Shown piece after piece: positions 24,208 to 31,957 of a stretch of 64,000 nt of DNA (positions within the stretch are counted from its first letter, which is position 1; each line of letters starts with the position of its first letter). The DNA comes from Catenuloplanes niger. Lineage in GTDB: Bacteria > Actinomycetota > Actinomycetes > Mycobacteriales > Micromonosporaceae. The notes below the pieces were generated by a model. That model was given only the letters and a program-made list of their open reading frames with translations, did not search any database and had not been told where the DNA came from. Location: the NCBI RefSeq assembly GCF_031458255.1, contig NZ_JAVDYC010000001.1, positions 2,799,001 through 2,863,000 of the forward strand, read 5' to 3'. Both the position numbers and the translations under genes were made by a program.

Positions 24208-25104
24208 TCAGCGTGGCTTTCCGCGACCGCCCGGCGCACGCAGTGGCGCCGTGGCCTCATCGGCCGCGGCGAGTGCCCGGCCGGCCCGCTTCTGGTTACG
24301 CACAGCGACGCCGACGAAGATGCAATCGACGACCATCAACTGCACGGCCCGGCTGGCGAACGCGCCCGCCCGGTACGTCGTCTCGCGCACCGCCGTGGTC
24401 AGCACCAGATCGGCCGTGTCCGCGATCGGCGAGCGCGGGAAGTTCGTCACCGCGACCGTGACCGCGCCGCGTCGTCGCGCCTGTGCCAGCACGTCCAGCA
24501 CGCCGGCGCTGGTGCCGCTGTGCGAGATGCCGATCGCCACGTCGCCCTCGGCCAGCAGCGCGGTGGAGGCGAGCGCGGCCTGCGGGTCCGGCCAGTAGGC
24601 GACGCTGCGGCCGATCCGGTGCAGCTTCTGCTGCAGGTCCAGCGCCGCGCACCCGCTGGTCCCGGTGCCGTAGACCTCGATCCGGCCGGCGGCGTCCACG
24701 GCCGCCACGACCCGCTCGCAGGCGACCGCGTCGAGCTGGGCCGCGGTCTCCTCCAGGGCCCGCGCCTCGTTGAACGCGATCGTCGCCACGATCCGGGCCA
24801 GGTCCGCGTCCGGCGGGATCTCGCCGCCGGCCACGCGCGCGTCCGTGGGGCGTCCACGGCCGGCCGCCCCGGCCGCCTCCGCCGCCAGCCGGAGCCGCAG
24901 CTGCGGGTAGCCGGCGACGCCGATCGAGCGGCAGAACCGGATGACCGTGGCCTCGGACGTCTCCGCGGCGGTGGCCAGACCCGTGATGGTGTGGCCGGCC
25001 GCGTCGGCCGGATCCGAGACGACCAGGCGCGCGACGCGCTGTTCGGCGGGTGACAGCGAGGGCAGGAGCGCGTTGATGTGCACGAGCAGCCCAGGCGAAT
25101 TCAC
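24208..25104 (-). CDS. MurR/RpiR family transcriptional regulator
   Basis: This 298-residue protein has an N-terminal RpiR helix-turn-helix (LVHINALLPSLSPAEQRVARLVVSDPADAAGHTITGLATAAETSEATVIRFCRSIGVAGYPQLRLRLAAE) and a C-terminal SIS sugar-phosphate isomerase domain (about 125-270: RIEVYGTGTSGCAALDLQQKLHRIGRSVAYW, AIGISHSGTSAGVLDVL, TVAVTNFPRSPIADTADLVL). These regulators sense phosphosugars such as N-acetylmuramic acid 6-phosphate. GTG 25104 is preferred; GTG 25107 is an alternative. No sugar operon is adjacent, so the target is unclear. Confidence 0.9.
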   Translation of the reverse strand: MNSPGLLVHINALLPSLSPAEQRVARLVVSDPADAAGHTITGLATAAETSEATVIRFCRSIGVAGYPQLRLRLAAEAAGAAGRGRPTDARVAGGEIPPDADLARIVATIAFNEARALEETAAQLDAVACERVVAAVDAAGRIEVYGTGTSGCAALDLQQKLHRIGRSVAYWPDPQAALASTALLAEGDVAIGISHSGTSAGVLDVLAQARRRGAVTVAVTNFPRSPIADTADLVLTTAVRETTYRAGAFASRAVQLMVVDCIFVGVAVRNQKRAGRALAAADEATAPLRAPGGRGKPR

Positions 25105-25214
25105 CACGGTCCGAGTTTGTTTGCGCAGTTCGTACCCGTCAACGGAACCTGCCCCGCGGTGTCTGTTACGGGGAACAGCTTCGACGGAACGGGCAGGCGG
25201 TCGTGTCCGGAGGG

Positions 25215-25252
25215 CGGAGGTCACGGGTGGGCGATGTCACCCGCGGCCTCCG
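25215..25252 (-). terminator. Interrupted hairpin after the thymidylate kinase-like gene
   Basis: CGGAGG (25215-25220) pairs with CCTCCG (25247-25252) and CGGGTG (25224-25229) with CACCCG (25238-25243), giving a two-part stem. It begins four bases past the kinase stop on the minus strand. Confidence 0.5.
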
Positions 25253-25255
25253 GTG

Positions 25256-25963
25256 TCAGGCCGCCGCCACCTCCGCCGGGCGGTGCTGAGGGTCCGGCAG
25301 TCGCACCACCGTGGGCTCCGGGCGCGCGGGCAGCATGTGCGCCAGGATCTCGGCGGCCACCTCGTCCTCCGTGCCGTCGCCGTCGATCAGCACGAACGAG
25401 TCGTGCTCCGGCAGCGAGGCGTAGGACGCGGAGGCACGCGTCAGGTACTCGATCGTCTCGTGGTCGGTGCCGCGCGCCTCGATCCGCCGGTAGGCCGCGC
25501 CCGGGCTGACCACCAGCAGGAACGTGACGTCCGGCGCGGGGAACAGCCGGTACGCGAACCGGGCCAGCCGCTCGGCGACGCGCCCCCGGCCGAGCTGGGT
25601 GCGGATGCTGGCGTACTGGCAGTAGCTGTACCGGTCCATCACCGCGATCCGGCCGGACCGGCGGGTGCGCGCCAGCGTGCGGGCGATGGCGAGCCAGCGG
25701 AGCACCGACTCCACGACCGGCCAGCCGCGGCGGCCGAAGAGGTGCTGCGCGTCGCCCGCGCCGATCCGCTGGGCGACCCGGCCGAACCAGGCGCGGCCAC
25801 CCGCGTTCTGCTGGTAGTCGGCCAGCAGGCCGGCCTCGGTGAGCGCGTCCGCGAGGCGGTGCGCCTGGGTGGTCTTCCCGGAGCCGTCGACGCCGATCAG
25901 CGCGACGATCCTGGGCGGATGTCCGGAGTCGTCGTCACGGGTGGATTCAAAGATCGGCGCCAT
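25256..25963 (-). CDS. Thymidylate kinase-like P-loop protein
   Basis: This 235-residue protein has a P-loop GVDGSGKTTQA (residues 24-34), a lid/LID-like segment with RR repeats, a DR(Y/F) motif (MDRYSYCQYASIRTQL, near residue 110), and a long helical C-terminus, LLVVSPGAAYRRIEARGTDHETIEYLTRASASYASL. This is the thymidylate kinase fold (dTMP to dTDP). A typical actinobacterial Tmk has DRY-x-x-S-x-x-A, and here the residues after DRY differ (SYCQYA). It may be an isoenzyme acting on another nucleoside monophosphate or small substrate. It is divergent from a SigF-type sigma gene. Confidence 0.78.
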   Translation of the reverse strand: MAPIFESTRDDDSGHPPRIVALIGVDGSGKTTQAHRLADALTEAGLLADYQQNAGGRAWFGRVAQRIGAGDAQHLFGRRGWPVVESVLRWLAIARTLARTRRSGRIAVMDRYSYCQYASIRTQLGRGRVAERLARFAYRLFPAPDVTFLLVVSPGAAYRRIEARGTDHETIEYLTRASASYASLPEHDSFVLIDGDGTEDEVAAEILAHMLPARPEPTVVRLPDPQHRPAEVAAA

Positions 25964-26160
25964 ACTCCGACACGGTAGCGAGTCGAGGCATCTTTTCGCT
26001 GAGAGTCATAGTCGGGCATTTACTATTTTTTTCCGCATATCCGCTTAAAGGAGCCTGGATATCTATCAGCCTTTCGGCTGGATTTCCACCGTCCATCCGG
26101 ACTAAAGTTGTTTGCTGTACGCGAAACGATCCCCGACCCCCTTCAGTGGGGAGGCCGTTC

Positions 26161-26925
26161 GTGAGCACACCCCCGGAACGACGGCATCGCGCCGCCCGGC
26201 TGCTGGCCACGCTGTCCGAGATGCCGCCGCAGCACCCCGACCGCGCACGCGTCCGCGCGGAGGTGATCGAGGCGTGGCTGCCGCTGGCCCATCACCTGGC
26301 CAACCGGTTCGCCGGCCGCGGCGAGCCACGCGAGGACCTGGACCAGACCGCGATCGTCGGGCTGATCAAAGCGGTCAACCGGTACGACGCGGACCGCGGC
26401 GTGGAGTTCGTGGCATACGCGATCCCGACCATCGCCGGGGAGATCAAGCGACACTTCCGCGACCGGTGCTGGGACGTCCGGGTGCCACGCCGCCTCCAGG
26501 AGATGCGCGCCGCCACGTCCGAGGCGACCACCACGCTGACCCAGGCGCTCGGCCGCTCTCCCACCGTGGCGGAGCTGGCCCGGCACCTGGACCGCGGCGA
26601 GGAGGAGATCCTGGAAGGGCTGGAGGCGGCCCGGGCGTACAGCGCGGTCTCGCTCTCCGCACCGGCGGGCGAGGGCGAGACGCCGCTCAGCGACCTGCTC
26701 GGCGCGGACGACGAGGACCTGGAGACGGCCGAGCTGCGGGTGGCGCTCGGGCCCGCACTGGCCGCGCTCGACCCTCGCGAGCAGCGCATCCTGACGCTGC
26801 GCTTCTACGGCAACCTGACCCAGTCGCAGATCGCGGAGCGGGTCGGCATCTCCCAGATGCACGTGTCCCGGATTCTCGCCCGCGCGCTGGCCAAGCTCCG
26901 CGGGCGGCTCGCCGACGACTTCTGA
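26161..26925 (+). CDS. SigF/SigB-type (group 3) stress or sporulation sigma factor
   Basis: GTG 26161 has GGGGAGG six bases upstream. The 254-residue sigma factor has region 2 (AWLPLAHHLANRFAGRGEPREDLDQTAIVGLIKAVNRYDADRGVEFVAYAIPTIAGEIKRHFRDRCWDVRVPRRLQEM), region 3, and region 4 (LDPREQRILTLRFYGNLTQSQIAERVGISQMHVSRILARALAKLR). EIKRHFRD..W.VRVPRR is the SigB/SigF signature. These factors are normally held by an RsbW-like anti-sigma, but none is beside it. The NTase-BON-phosphoesterase operon starts 89 bases downstream and could be in its regulon. Confidence 0.92.
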   Translation: MSTPPERRHRAARLLATLSEMPPQHPDRARVRAEVIEAWLPLAHHLANRFAGRGEPREDLDQTAIVGLIKAVNRYDADRGVEFVAYAIPTIAGEIKRHFRDRCWDVRVPRRLQEMRAATSEATTTLTQALGRSPTVAELARHLDRGEEEILEGLEAARAYSAVSLSAPAGEGETPLSDLLGADDEDLETAELRVALGPALAALDPREQRILTLRFYGNLTQSQIAERVGISQMHVSRILARALAKLRGRLADDF

Positions 26926-27014
26926 CCCGTCCGAAATGCCGGTTTCCCGGTGTGTGAACCGGCTCCCCGCCGGGTAGGTGGACAGGACACCGCCACATAC
27001 GACGGGAGATCGCC

Positions 27015-27638
27015 ATGCCGTACCGGGTGGACGCCGGGCTCGTCAATACGCTCAAGCGCGTCGCCGCCATCTTCAAGCAGGCCGACGTGCCGTTCGCGCT
27101 GGGCGGAAGCTTCGCGGTCTACGCGCACGGGGGTTACTCCAGCGACCACGACGTGGACTTCATGATCCGCGAGCAGGACGTGGACCGCGCGCTCGAGGAG
27201 CTGACCGCCGCGGGTTTCACCAGCGAGCGACCGCCGGAGGACTGGCTGGTCAAGGTCTACGACGACGGGCGGATGGTGGACCTCATCTTCCGGCCGGTGG
27301 AGACGCCGGTGACGGACGAGACGCTGGCCGATTCCGTGGTCCGGCCGGTCGACGCGATCCAGATGCCGTGCATCTCCGCGACCCAGCTGATGGTGCACAA
27401 GCTGCTCAGCTTCTCCCAGCACTACTGCGACTTCGCGCGCGGCCTGCCGGTCGCCCGGTCGCTGCGGGAGCAGATCGACTGGGCGCGCGTGCGCCACGAG
27501 ACGGCCGACTCGCCGTACGCGGAGGCGTTCCTGGTGCTCCTGGACCGGCTCGACGTGGTCTCCACGGAGGAGTCGGAGACGCCGGACTCGGAGGGGTCCG
27601 GCCAGCGCGGCACGCTCCGTCTCGCCGCCACACAGTAA
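27015..27638 (+). CDS. Nucleotidyltransferase family protein
   Basis: ATG 27015 follows GGGAG. This 207-residue protein has the polymerase-beta fold motif GGSFAVYAHGGYSSDHDVDFMI (residues 30-51), in which GGS and DxD are the nucleotide and metal-binding elements. A third acidic residue (VDLIFR) follows near residue 89. It resembles small NTases with an AbiEii/MNT-like core, and the C-terminal 60 residues are helical. The genes for a BON-like protein and a metallophosphoesterase follow at 15 bases and with a 4-base overlap, so the three are one operon. The substrate is not evident; nucleotide transfer to protein or RNA is possible. Confidence 0.82.
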   Translation: MPYRVDAGLVNTLKRVAAIFKQADVPFALGGSFAVYAHGGYSSDHDVDFMIREQDVDRALEELTAAGFTSERPPEDWLVKVYDDGRMVDLIFRPVETPVTDETLADSVVRPVDAIQMPCISATQLMVHKLLSFSQHYCDFARGLPVARSLREQIDWARVRHETADSPYAEAFLVLLDRLDVVSTEESETPDSEGSGQRGTLRLAATQ

Positions 27639-27653
27639 GGAAGGTGACATCAC

Positions 27654-27938
27654 GTGACGACACAGCATCATGCGGACATCGGGACGAACCGTCCGCTGGA
27701 CGAGTACGCCGAGGCCGAGGTGCAGCGCCTGCTGACCGAGGACGGACGGGTGGCCGAGCAGGGCCTGACCGTCTCGCGCCGGGAGCACACGCTGATCCTC
27801 TGCGGTGACGTGGAGAGCGCCCAGCGCCGCGACGAGATCGTCCGGCTGATCCGGGAGCAGTTCCCCGGCATCGACCTCCAGGTCGACATCGGCCTGACCC
27901 GGGCGAACGCCCCGGCCGACGCGGAGGAGCTGTCGTGA
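27654..27938 (+). CDS. BON-like domain protein
   Basis: This 94-residue protein starts at GTG 27654. The pattern DEYAEAEVQRLLTEDGRVAEQGLTVSRREHTLILCGDVESAQRRDEIVRLIREQFPGIDLQVDIGLTRA fits the BON/hyperosmotic stress fold: a helix, a beta-hairpin around TLILCGDVES, and another helix. BON domains often bind phospholipid or small effectors. No signal peptide or membrane segment is present, so it acts in the cytosol. The stop overlaps the metallophosphoesterase start by four bases (GTGA). Confidence 0.75.
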   Translation: MTTQHHADIGTNRPLDEYAEAEVQRLLTEDGRVAEQGLTVSRREHTLILCGDVESAQRRDEIVRLIREQFPGIDLQVDIGLTRANAPADAEELS

Positions 27939-28693
27939 TCCGGATCGCGGCCGTCGGGGACGTGCACATCGACAAGGACGTGGTCGGGCGCTACCGGCCC
28001 GCGCTGGAGGAACTGCCGGACAAGGCGGACGTGCTGCTGCTGGCCGGGGACCTGACCCGGCACGGCACCGAGGACGAGGCGCGCTGCGTGGCCACGGAGT
28101 TCGGTGGGCTCGGCGTACCGGTGATCGCGGTGCTGGGCAATCACGACCACCAGTCGGACCAGCCGGACGCGGTCACCCGCGTGCTCACCGACGCCGGCAT
28201 CACCGTGCTGGAGGGCACCGGGACCGTGCTGGACTGCGGCGGCACCCGGCTCGGCGTGGCCGGTGTGAAGGGCTTCGGCGGCGGCTTCGCCGGGCGGTGC
28301 GCCAGCAACTTCGGCGAGCCGGAGATGAAGGCGTTCGTCGGGACCACCGAGCGGATCGCGGACAGCCTGGCCGACGCGCTGCACGCGCTCGACTGCGACG
28401 TGAAGGTCGCGCTCACCCACTACGCACCGGTGCCGGACACGCTGGTCGGCGAGCCGCTGGAGATCTACCCGTTCCTCGGCTGCTACCAGCTGGGGCGCGC
28501 GATCGACTCGGCAGGGACCGCGCTGGCGCTGCACGGGCACGCGCACCACGGCACCGAGCGCGGCACCACGCCGGGCGGCGTGCGGGTGCGCAACGTGGCC
28601 CACCCGGTGATCAAGCAGGCGTACAGCGTCTACCACCTCCTCGGCGACGACGCGGACATCGACAGTCCGTCCCTGGTCCACGCCGGACGATAA
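27935..28693 (+). CDS. Calcineurin-like metallophosphoesterase
   Basis: This 252-residue enzyme has all the dimetal motifs: DVHID (residues 9-13, GDVH), LLAGDLTRHG (GD), LGNHDH (GNHD), THYAP (H) and HGHAHHG (GHxH). The family cleaves phosphomonoesters or phosphodiesters, including cyclic nucleotides and nucleotide second messengers. It is in an operon with a nucleotidyltransferase and a BON protein, which suggests that it could reverse a nucleotide modification or degrade a signal made by the first gene (inference). A terminator follows. Confidence 0.88.
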   Translation: MIRIAAVGDVHIDKDVVGRYRPALEELPDKADVLLLAGDLTRHGTEDEARCVATEFGGLGVPVIAVLGNHDHQSDQPDAVTRVLTDAGITVLEGTGTVLDCGGTRLGVAGVKGFGGGFAGRCASNFGEPEMKAFVGTTERIADSLADALHALDCDVKVALTHYAPVPDTLVGEPLEIYPFLGCYQLGRAIDSAGTALALHGHAHHGTERGTTPGGVRVRNVAHPVIKQAYSVYHLLGDDADIDSPSLVHAGR

Positions 28694-28712
28694 GAAATCG
28701 ATCTACGCGACG

Positions 28713-28736
28713 AAGGCGGCCCACGGGCCGCCTTTT
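28713..28736 (+). terminator. Intrinsic terminator after the phosphoesterase operon
   Basis: AAGGCGGC (28713-28720) pairs with GCCGCCTT (28727-28734), and a T-run (TTTT, 28733-28736) follows. It is a typical rho-independent terminator, 19 bases past the stop. Confidence 0.85.
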
Positions 28737-28788
28737 CGCCGCTCACGGCCATGTTTTGCAATCGTCGGGGTCGGGTACAGAACAGACC

Positions 28789-28935
28789 ATGCTCGATACT
28801 CTTCTGTGGATCCTGGCAGTGGTGCTCGTGGTCGCCGGCGTCGTCTCGCTCGTCCGGCGGCAGATTCTCTGGGGAATCGTCCTGATCGTGGTGGGCCTCC
28901 TGGTCGGTCCCGGCGGTGTCAGCATCTTCACGTAG
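28789..28935 (+). CDS. GPGG-motif small membrane protein
   Basis: This 48-residue protein, MLDTLLWILAVVLVVAGV and then LVRRQILWGIVLIVVGLLVGPGGVSIFT, has two membrane helices joined by a short RRQ loop. It ends in the GPGG motif that names this actinobacterial family. ATG 28789 gives the family's N-terminus. The function is unknown. The gene stands alone, with a terminator before it and a hairpin after it. Confidence 0.87.
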   Translation: MLDTLLWILAVVLVVAGVVSLVRRQILWGIVLIVVGLLVGPGGVSIFT

Positions 28936-28986
28936 GCCGCCCGACATCCCCCTTCATCCCTCACGCCCCCGGGGTCGTCGCCACCT

Positions 28987-29019
28987 CGGACCGGAGTCCT
29001 CCCCCGACTGGCCGGTCCG
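28987..29019 (+). terminator. Hairpin after the small membrane protein gene
   Basis: CGGACCGG (28987-28994) pairs with CCGGTCCG (29012-29019), and GTC/GAC inside the loop can extend the stem. It is followed by ATGCGACGACCCCGGTTTT. Confidence 0.5.
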
Positions 29020-29188
29020 ATGCGACGACCCCGGTTTTACGTCCGTGACCAGCATCGATGCGTCGACTACCCCCGTCCGTGAAGGTCGGACGGCATGTGC
29101 GACGACGGCCGGTCGCGATGTGACTGAATCCTCGACTGAATGACCCTGATGTCCGATCGGGTCTTATTTGTCGAGGTGTCAGCGCGCG

Positions 29189-30094
29189 ATGGCCGAGGTC
29201 CACCACTTCACGCACGGGGCGTTCAACCCGATCGTCTCCTTCCTGATGGCGTTTCTCGGCTCACTGCTGGGACTCGGCTGCACGGTCCGCGCCCGTGAGT
29301 CACAGACCCGCGGCCGGCGCGCGCGCTGGCTGGGGATCGCCGCGTTCGCGATCGGCGGCGCCGGCATCTGGCTCATGCACTTCATGGCCATGCTGGGCTT
29401 CGACGTCCCCGACAGCACGCTCCGCTACGACCTCGGCCTCACGCTGGCCAGCGCGGCCATCGCGGTCGGCACGGTCGGGTTCGGCCTGTTCGTGGTCGGC
29501 TTCGGTCCCCGTTCCTGGCAGCGCATCCTCACCAGCGGCGTGCTGACCGGCGCGGGCGTGGTGGCGATGCACTACACCGGCATGCGGGCGATGCGCGTGG
29601 TCGGAGTGATCCACTATGACCCGGGCCTGGTCGCCGCGTCGTGCGTGATCGCCGTGGTCGCCGCGACCGTCGCGCTCTGGTTCACCGTCACGATCAAGGG
29701 CTGGGGCCCGATCGTCGTCGCCGCCGCGATCATGGGCGTCGCGGTGACCGGCATGCACTACACCGGCATGGCCGCGATGCGCGTCGAGCTCTGGAACGAC
29801 GGGCGCGGACCGGTCGACGGCCTGGCCCCCTACATCCTGATCATCCCGATCACGCTGCTGGCCGCCGCCACGCTGATCGGCATGGCCTTCAGCGGTCTCC
29901 AGGCGATGACCCAGGAGGAGTTCGCCGCCGGCGCGCCGATCCTGCCGTTCCGCCCGACCGGGGCGCACGCGGAACGGACCTGGTCCATCCGCGCGACCGA
30001 GCCGGTCATCCCGCCCGCACCCGCGGTCGACCGGCTGGCCACGTCGTCCGCCGTGGCGGCCGCCACCGCCGGAGCCAGCCGCGCCCGCACCTGA
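29189..30094 (+). CDS. MHYT domain membrane sensor protein
   Basis: ATG 29189 is preferred over an upstream TTG. This 301-residue protein has seven membrane helices and the MHYT hallmarks MHFMAMLGF, MHYTGMRAMRV and MHYTGMAAMRV, one per repeated helix pair, with the preceding HFTHG. The motif residues are thought to bind copper and sense oxygen, CO or NO. Unlike many family members it has no GGDEF/EAL output domain, only an Ala-rich cytosolic tail. Its signalling partner is unknown. The following 360-base gap holds no gene. Confidence 0.9.
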   Translation: MAEVHHFTHGAFNPIVSFLMAFLGSLLGLGCTVRARESQTRGRRARWLGIAAFAIGGAGIWLMHFMAMLGFDVPDSTLRYDLGLTLASAAIAVGTVGFGLFVVGFGPRSWQRILTSGVLTGAGVVAMHYTGMRAMRVVGVIHYDPGLVAASCVIAVVAATVALWFTVTIKGWGPIVVAAAIMGVAVTGMHYTGMAAMRVELWNDGRGPVDGLAPYILIIPITLLAAATLIGMAFSGLQAMTQEEFAAGAPILPFRPTGAHAERTWSIRATEPVIPPAPAVDRLATSSAVAAATAGASRART

Positions 30095-30231
30095 GAACGG
30101 GACCCGCGTGGCCGCCGCCCTCAGCACGCCGGCCAACCGCGTGACCGCTGCCCGGACGCTCCCGCCGGTACCGGCCGGCCGCACGGCGGAACGCCAGCAT
30201 GGGTGGCCGGCACCGGCCAGGACGCGGCGGT

Positions 30232-30265
30232 GCCGGTGGTCGCCACGCGTGTGGCGACCACCGGC
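30232..30265. terminator. Perfect 34-bp palindrome in a gene-free gap
   Basis: The arms GCCGGTGGTCGCCAC (30232-30246) and GTGGCGACCACCGGC (30251-30265) pair without mismatch across GCGT. The gap 30095-30453 between MHYT (+) and TspO (-) otherwise shows only the dispersed element (30358-30400). The hairpin probably terminates MHYT read-through but is unusually long and perfect. Confidence 0.7.
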
Positions 30266-30357
30266 GCGGCCGCGTGGGCTCGTGGTGACCACACGGACGC
30301 CGGCTTCGACCGGCGGACCGGAGCGGAGCGCCGGCGGAGCCGGAGGGAGCCGGGATT

Positions 30358-30400
30358 TGCCCGCGGGAGCGGACCGGCCGCACCACGCCGGAAGTGGGAG
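30358..30400 (-). repeat. Dispersed 3' element, copy C
   Basis: On the minus strand it reads CACTTCCGGCG, a 15-base spacer, then GCTCCCGCGGGCA. It lies 54 bases downstream of the TspO stop, again on the sense strand. It shares TGGTGCGGCC within the spacer with copy A. Confidence 0.72.
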
Positions 30401-30453
30401 ATCCGCCGTGGAGGGCGTGTTCCGCGGGAGAGGGCCGGGCCCGCCGCGAGTGC

Positions 30454-30942
30454 CTAGTTCATCGACCAGATGGCCGCGTTGAGCGCCGTGGCGTAGGTGA
30501 CCCAGAGCAGGTACGGCACCAGGAGCAGGGCCGCGACGGTGGAGATCCGGCGGAACAGCGCGACGGTCGCGGCGATGGCGAGCCAGAGCAGGACGATCTC
30601 GGCCAGCGCGAGGCCGTACTGGCCGGCGCCGAAGAAGAGCGGGGTCCAGAGCGCATTCAGGACGAGCTGGACGGCGTAGACGGTGAGCGCGGTGGTCCAG
30701 CCGGCCCGGCGCCAGGCGAGCCAGCCGGCGAGCGCGATCATCGCGTAGAGCACGGTCCAGACCGGACCGAACAGCCAGGACGGGGGCGCCCAGGAGGGCT
30801 GGGCCAGGCTGTTGTACTCCGCGGCGGTGCCCTGGACGCCGAGGCCACCGATCGCGGCGGCGGCGAACGCGGCGAGCGCGAAGCCGGCGAGGGCGAGCCA
30901 TGGGGCGGAACCGTGGTGGTGGCGGGCGCTCAGCGTGGACAT
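30454..30942 (-). CDS. tspO: TspO/MBR family protein
   Basis: This 162-residue protein has five helices and the family motifs PSWAPPSWLFGPVWTVLYAMIALAGWLAWRR, YAVQLVLNALWTPLFFGAGQYGLALAEI and PYLLWVTYATALNAAIW. The conserved Trp- and Asn-rich positions of the porphyrin/cholesterol-binding pocket are present. TspO binds protoporphyrin IX or degrades it in bacteria. The start ATG 30942 lies 28 bases after the HD-hydrolase stop, so the two may be co-transcribed, linking tetrapyrrole and stress metabolism (inference). Confidence 0.92.
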   Translation of the reverse strand: MSTLSARHHHGSAPWLALAGFALAAFAAAAIGGLGVQGTAAEYNSLAQPSWAPPSWLFGPVWTVLYAMIALAGWLAWRRAGWTTALTVYAVQLVLNALWTPLFFGAGQYGLALAEIVLLWLAIAATVALFRRISTVAALLLVPYLLWVTYATALNAAIWSMN

Positions 30943-30970
30943 GTGCGGATAGTTCCCCGTGGGCGGGTGG

Positions 30971-31702
30971 TCAATCCAGGATGGCGGCGAATCGCTCCTC
31001 GGCCAGATCGAGCTGGTCCATGATGTGGGACTTCGCCTCCGGGGCGAGCGGGGTGTCGGACCGGGCGATGAGGTCCCGGAACGTGGGCACCAGCGGGCGG
31101 TACTTCCGGGCGCTCGACTCGAGCTTCGGCCCGGTGGTGTGAATGATGCCGACGCCGTTGTCGGTGAAGTCGCTGACCTTGATCACGCGGGCCCACGGGT
31201 CGCGCTCCAGGCTGTCCGCGACGTGCTCCCGGTACTGCTCGTAGCGGTCCCGGCCGGGCTCGTACTCCGGGTTGGTGACCGACCGGACCAGGTCCGCGAC
31301 GCGCTTGTTGAAGCGGCGGGCGACCTCGGCGAGCGCGGCCTCGGTGGCGACGTCGTGCGGCTGCGGCTCGGGCAGCCCGGCCAGCTCGCACGGGTGGTCC
31401 TCGACTGCGTCGTGCAGCAGCGCCGCGCACAGCACGTCCACGTCCTCGACGCGGTAGTAACACATGATCCGCAGCGCGACCCGGAGCAGGTGGTTGAGGT
31501 ACGGCTCGCGCACCCGGCGGTCGTCGCGGTGCAGGCGGGCCGCGAGCGTGAGCGCGTCGGTGAGCGCGTCCCGGTGCGCGCCGGGGAAGCGAGCGATCTC
31601 GTCGAGGAAGCGCTGCCGCAGACCGGGCTCGCCGTACACCTCGGTAATGGCGTGCAGCGGCATGGTGCGCAGGATCTCGGACTTCGGGTTCTCGGCGGGC
31701 AT
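30971..31702 (-). CDS. HD domain hydrolase, possible small alarmone hydrolase
   Basis: This 243-residue protein has an N-terminal helical part and an HD domain: NHLLRVALRI, CAALLHDAVEDH, then VADLVRSVTNPEYE and VIKVSDFTDNGVGI. The HDxxED motif and the KVSD/KLAD-like element are those of the SpoT/Mesh1 (p)ppGpp hydrolases. The synthetase and regulatory domains are missing, so it could be a single-domain alarmone hydrolase. That assignment needs biochemical support, since generic HD phosphohydrolases look similar. ATG 31702 is chosen over upstream extensions; TspO follows it. Confidence 0.78.
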   Translation of the reverse strand: MPAENPKSEILRTMPLHAITEVYGEPGLRQRFLDEIARFPGAHRDALTDALTLAARLHRDDRRVREPYLNHLLRVALRIMCYYRVEDVDVLCAALLHDAVEDHPCELAGLPEPQPHDVATEAALAEVARRFNKRVADLVRSVTNPEYEPGRDRYEQYREHVADSLERDPWARVIKVSDFTDNGVGIIHTTGPKLESSARKYRPLVPTFRDLIARSDTPLAPEAKSHIMDQLDLAEERFAAILD

Positions 31703-31867
31703 GGCGCCCACATATACCCGATATTGCCTGCTCAGGGTAGCCGCCGTATCGGTGCGAACCACCACGAAAACCGACGTTTGCGACGAGAATGGCCGTGTGC
31801 CACAGAGCGGTCGCAGGTTTCTGAATTGTTACCGATCAAGGTCGGCCGACCGCTGGACTAAAGATCC

Positions 31868-31881
31868 TGCAAGCGCTTACA
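31868..31881. promoter_or_regulatory. LacI-type operator for the alpha-glucoside operon
   Basis: TGCAAGCGCTTACA is a near-perfect palindrome with the core AAGCGCTT and one mismatch per outer arm. It lies about 77 bases upstream of the solute-binding protein gene and is of the form bound by actinobacterial LacI-family sugar repressors, such as the one encoded at 35524. Confidence 0.75.
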
Positions 31882-31957
31882 TGTGAGGACGCCCACAGGA
31901 ACGGGATCCGGCGAACGGGCTTGCAGTGCCTTGCGCCGGCTAGGGAAGGAGGACGCC

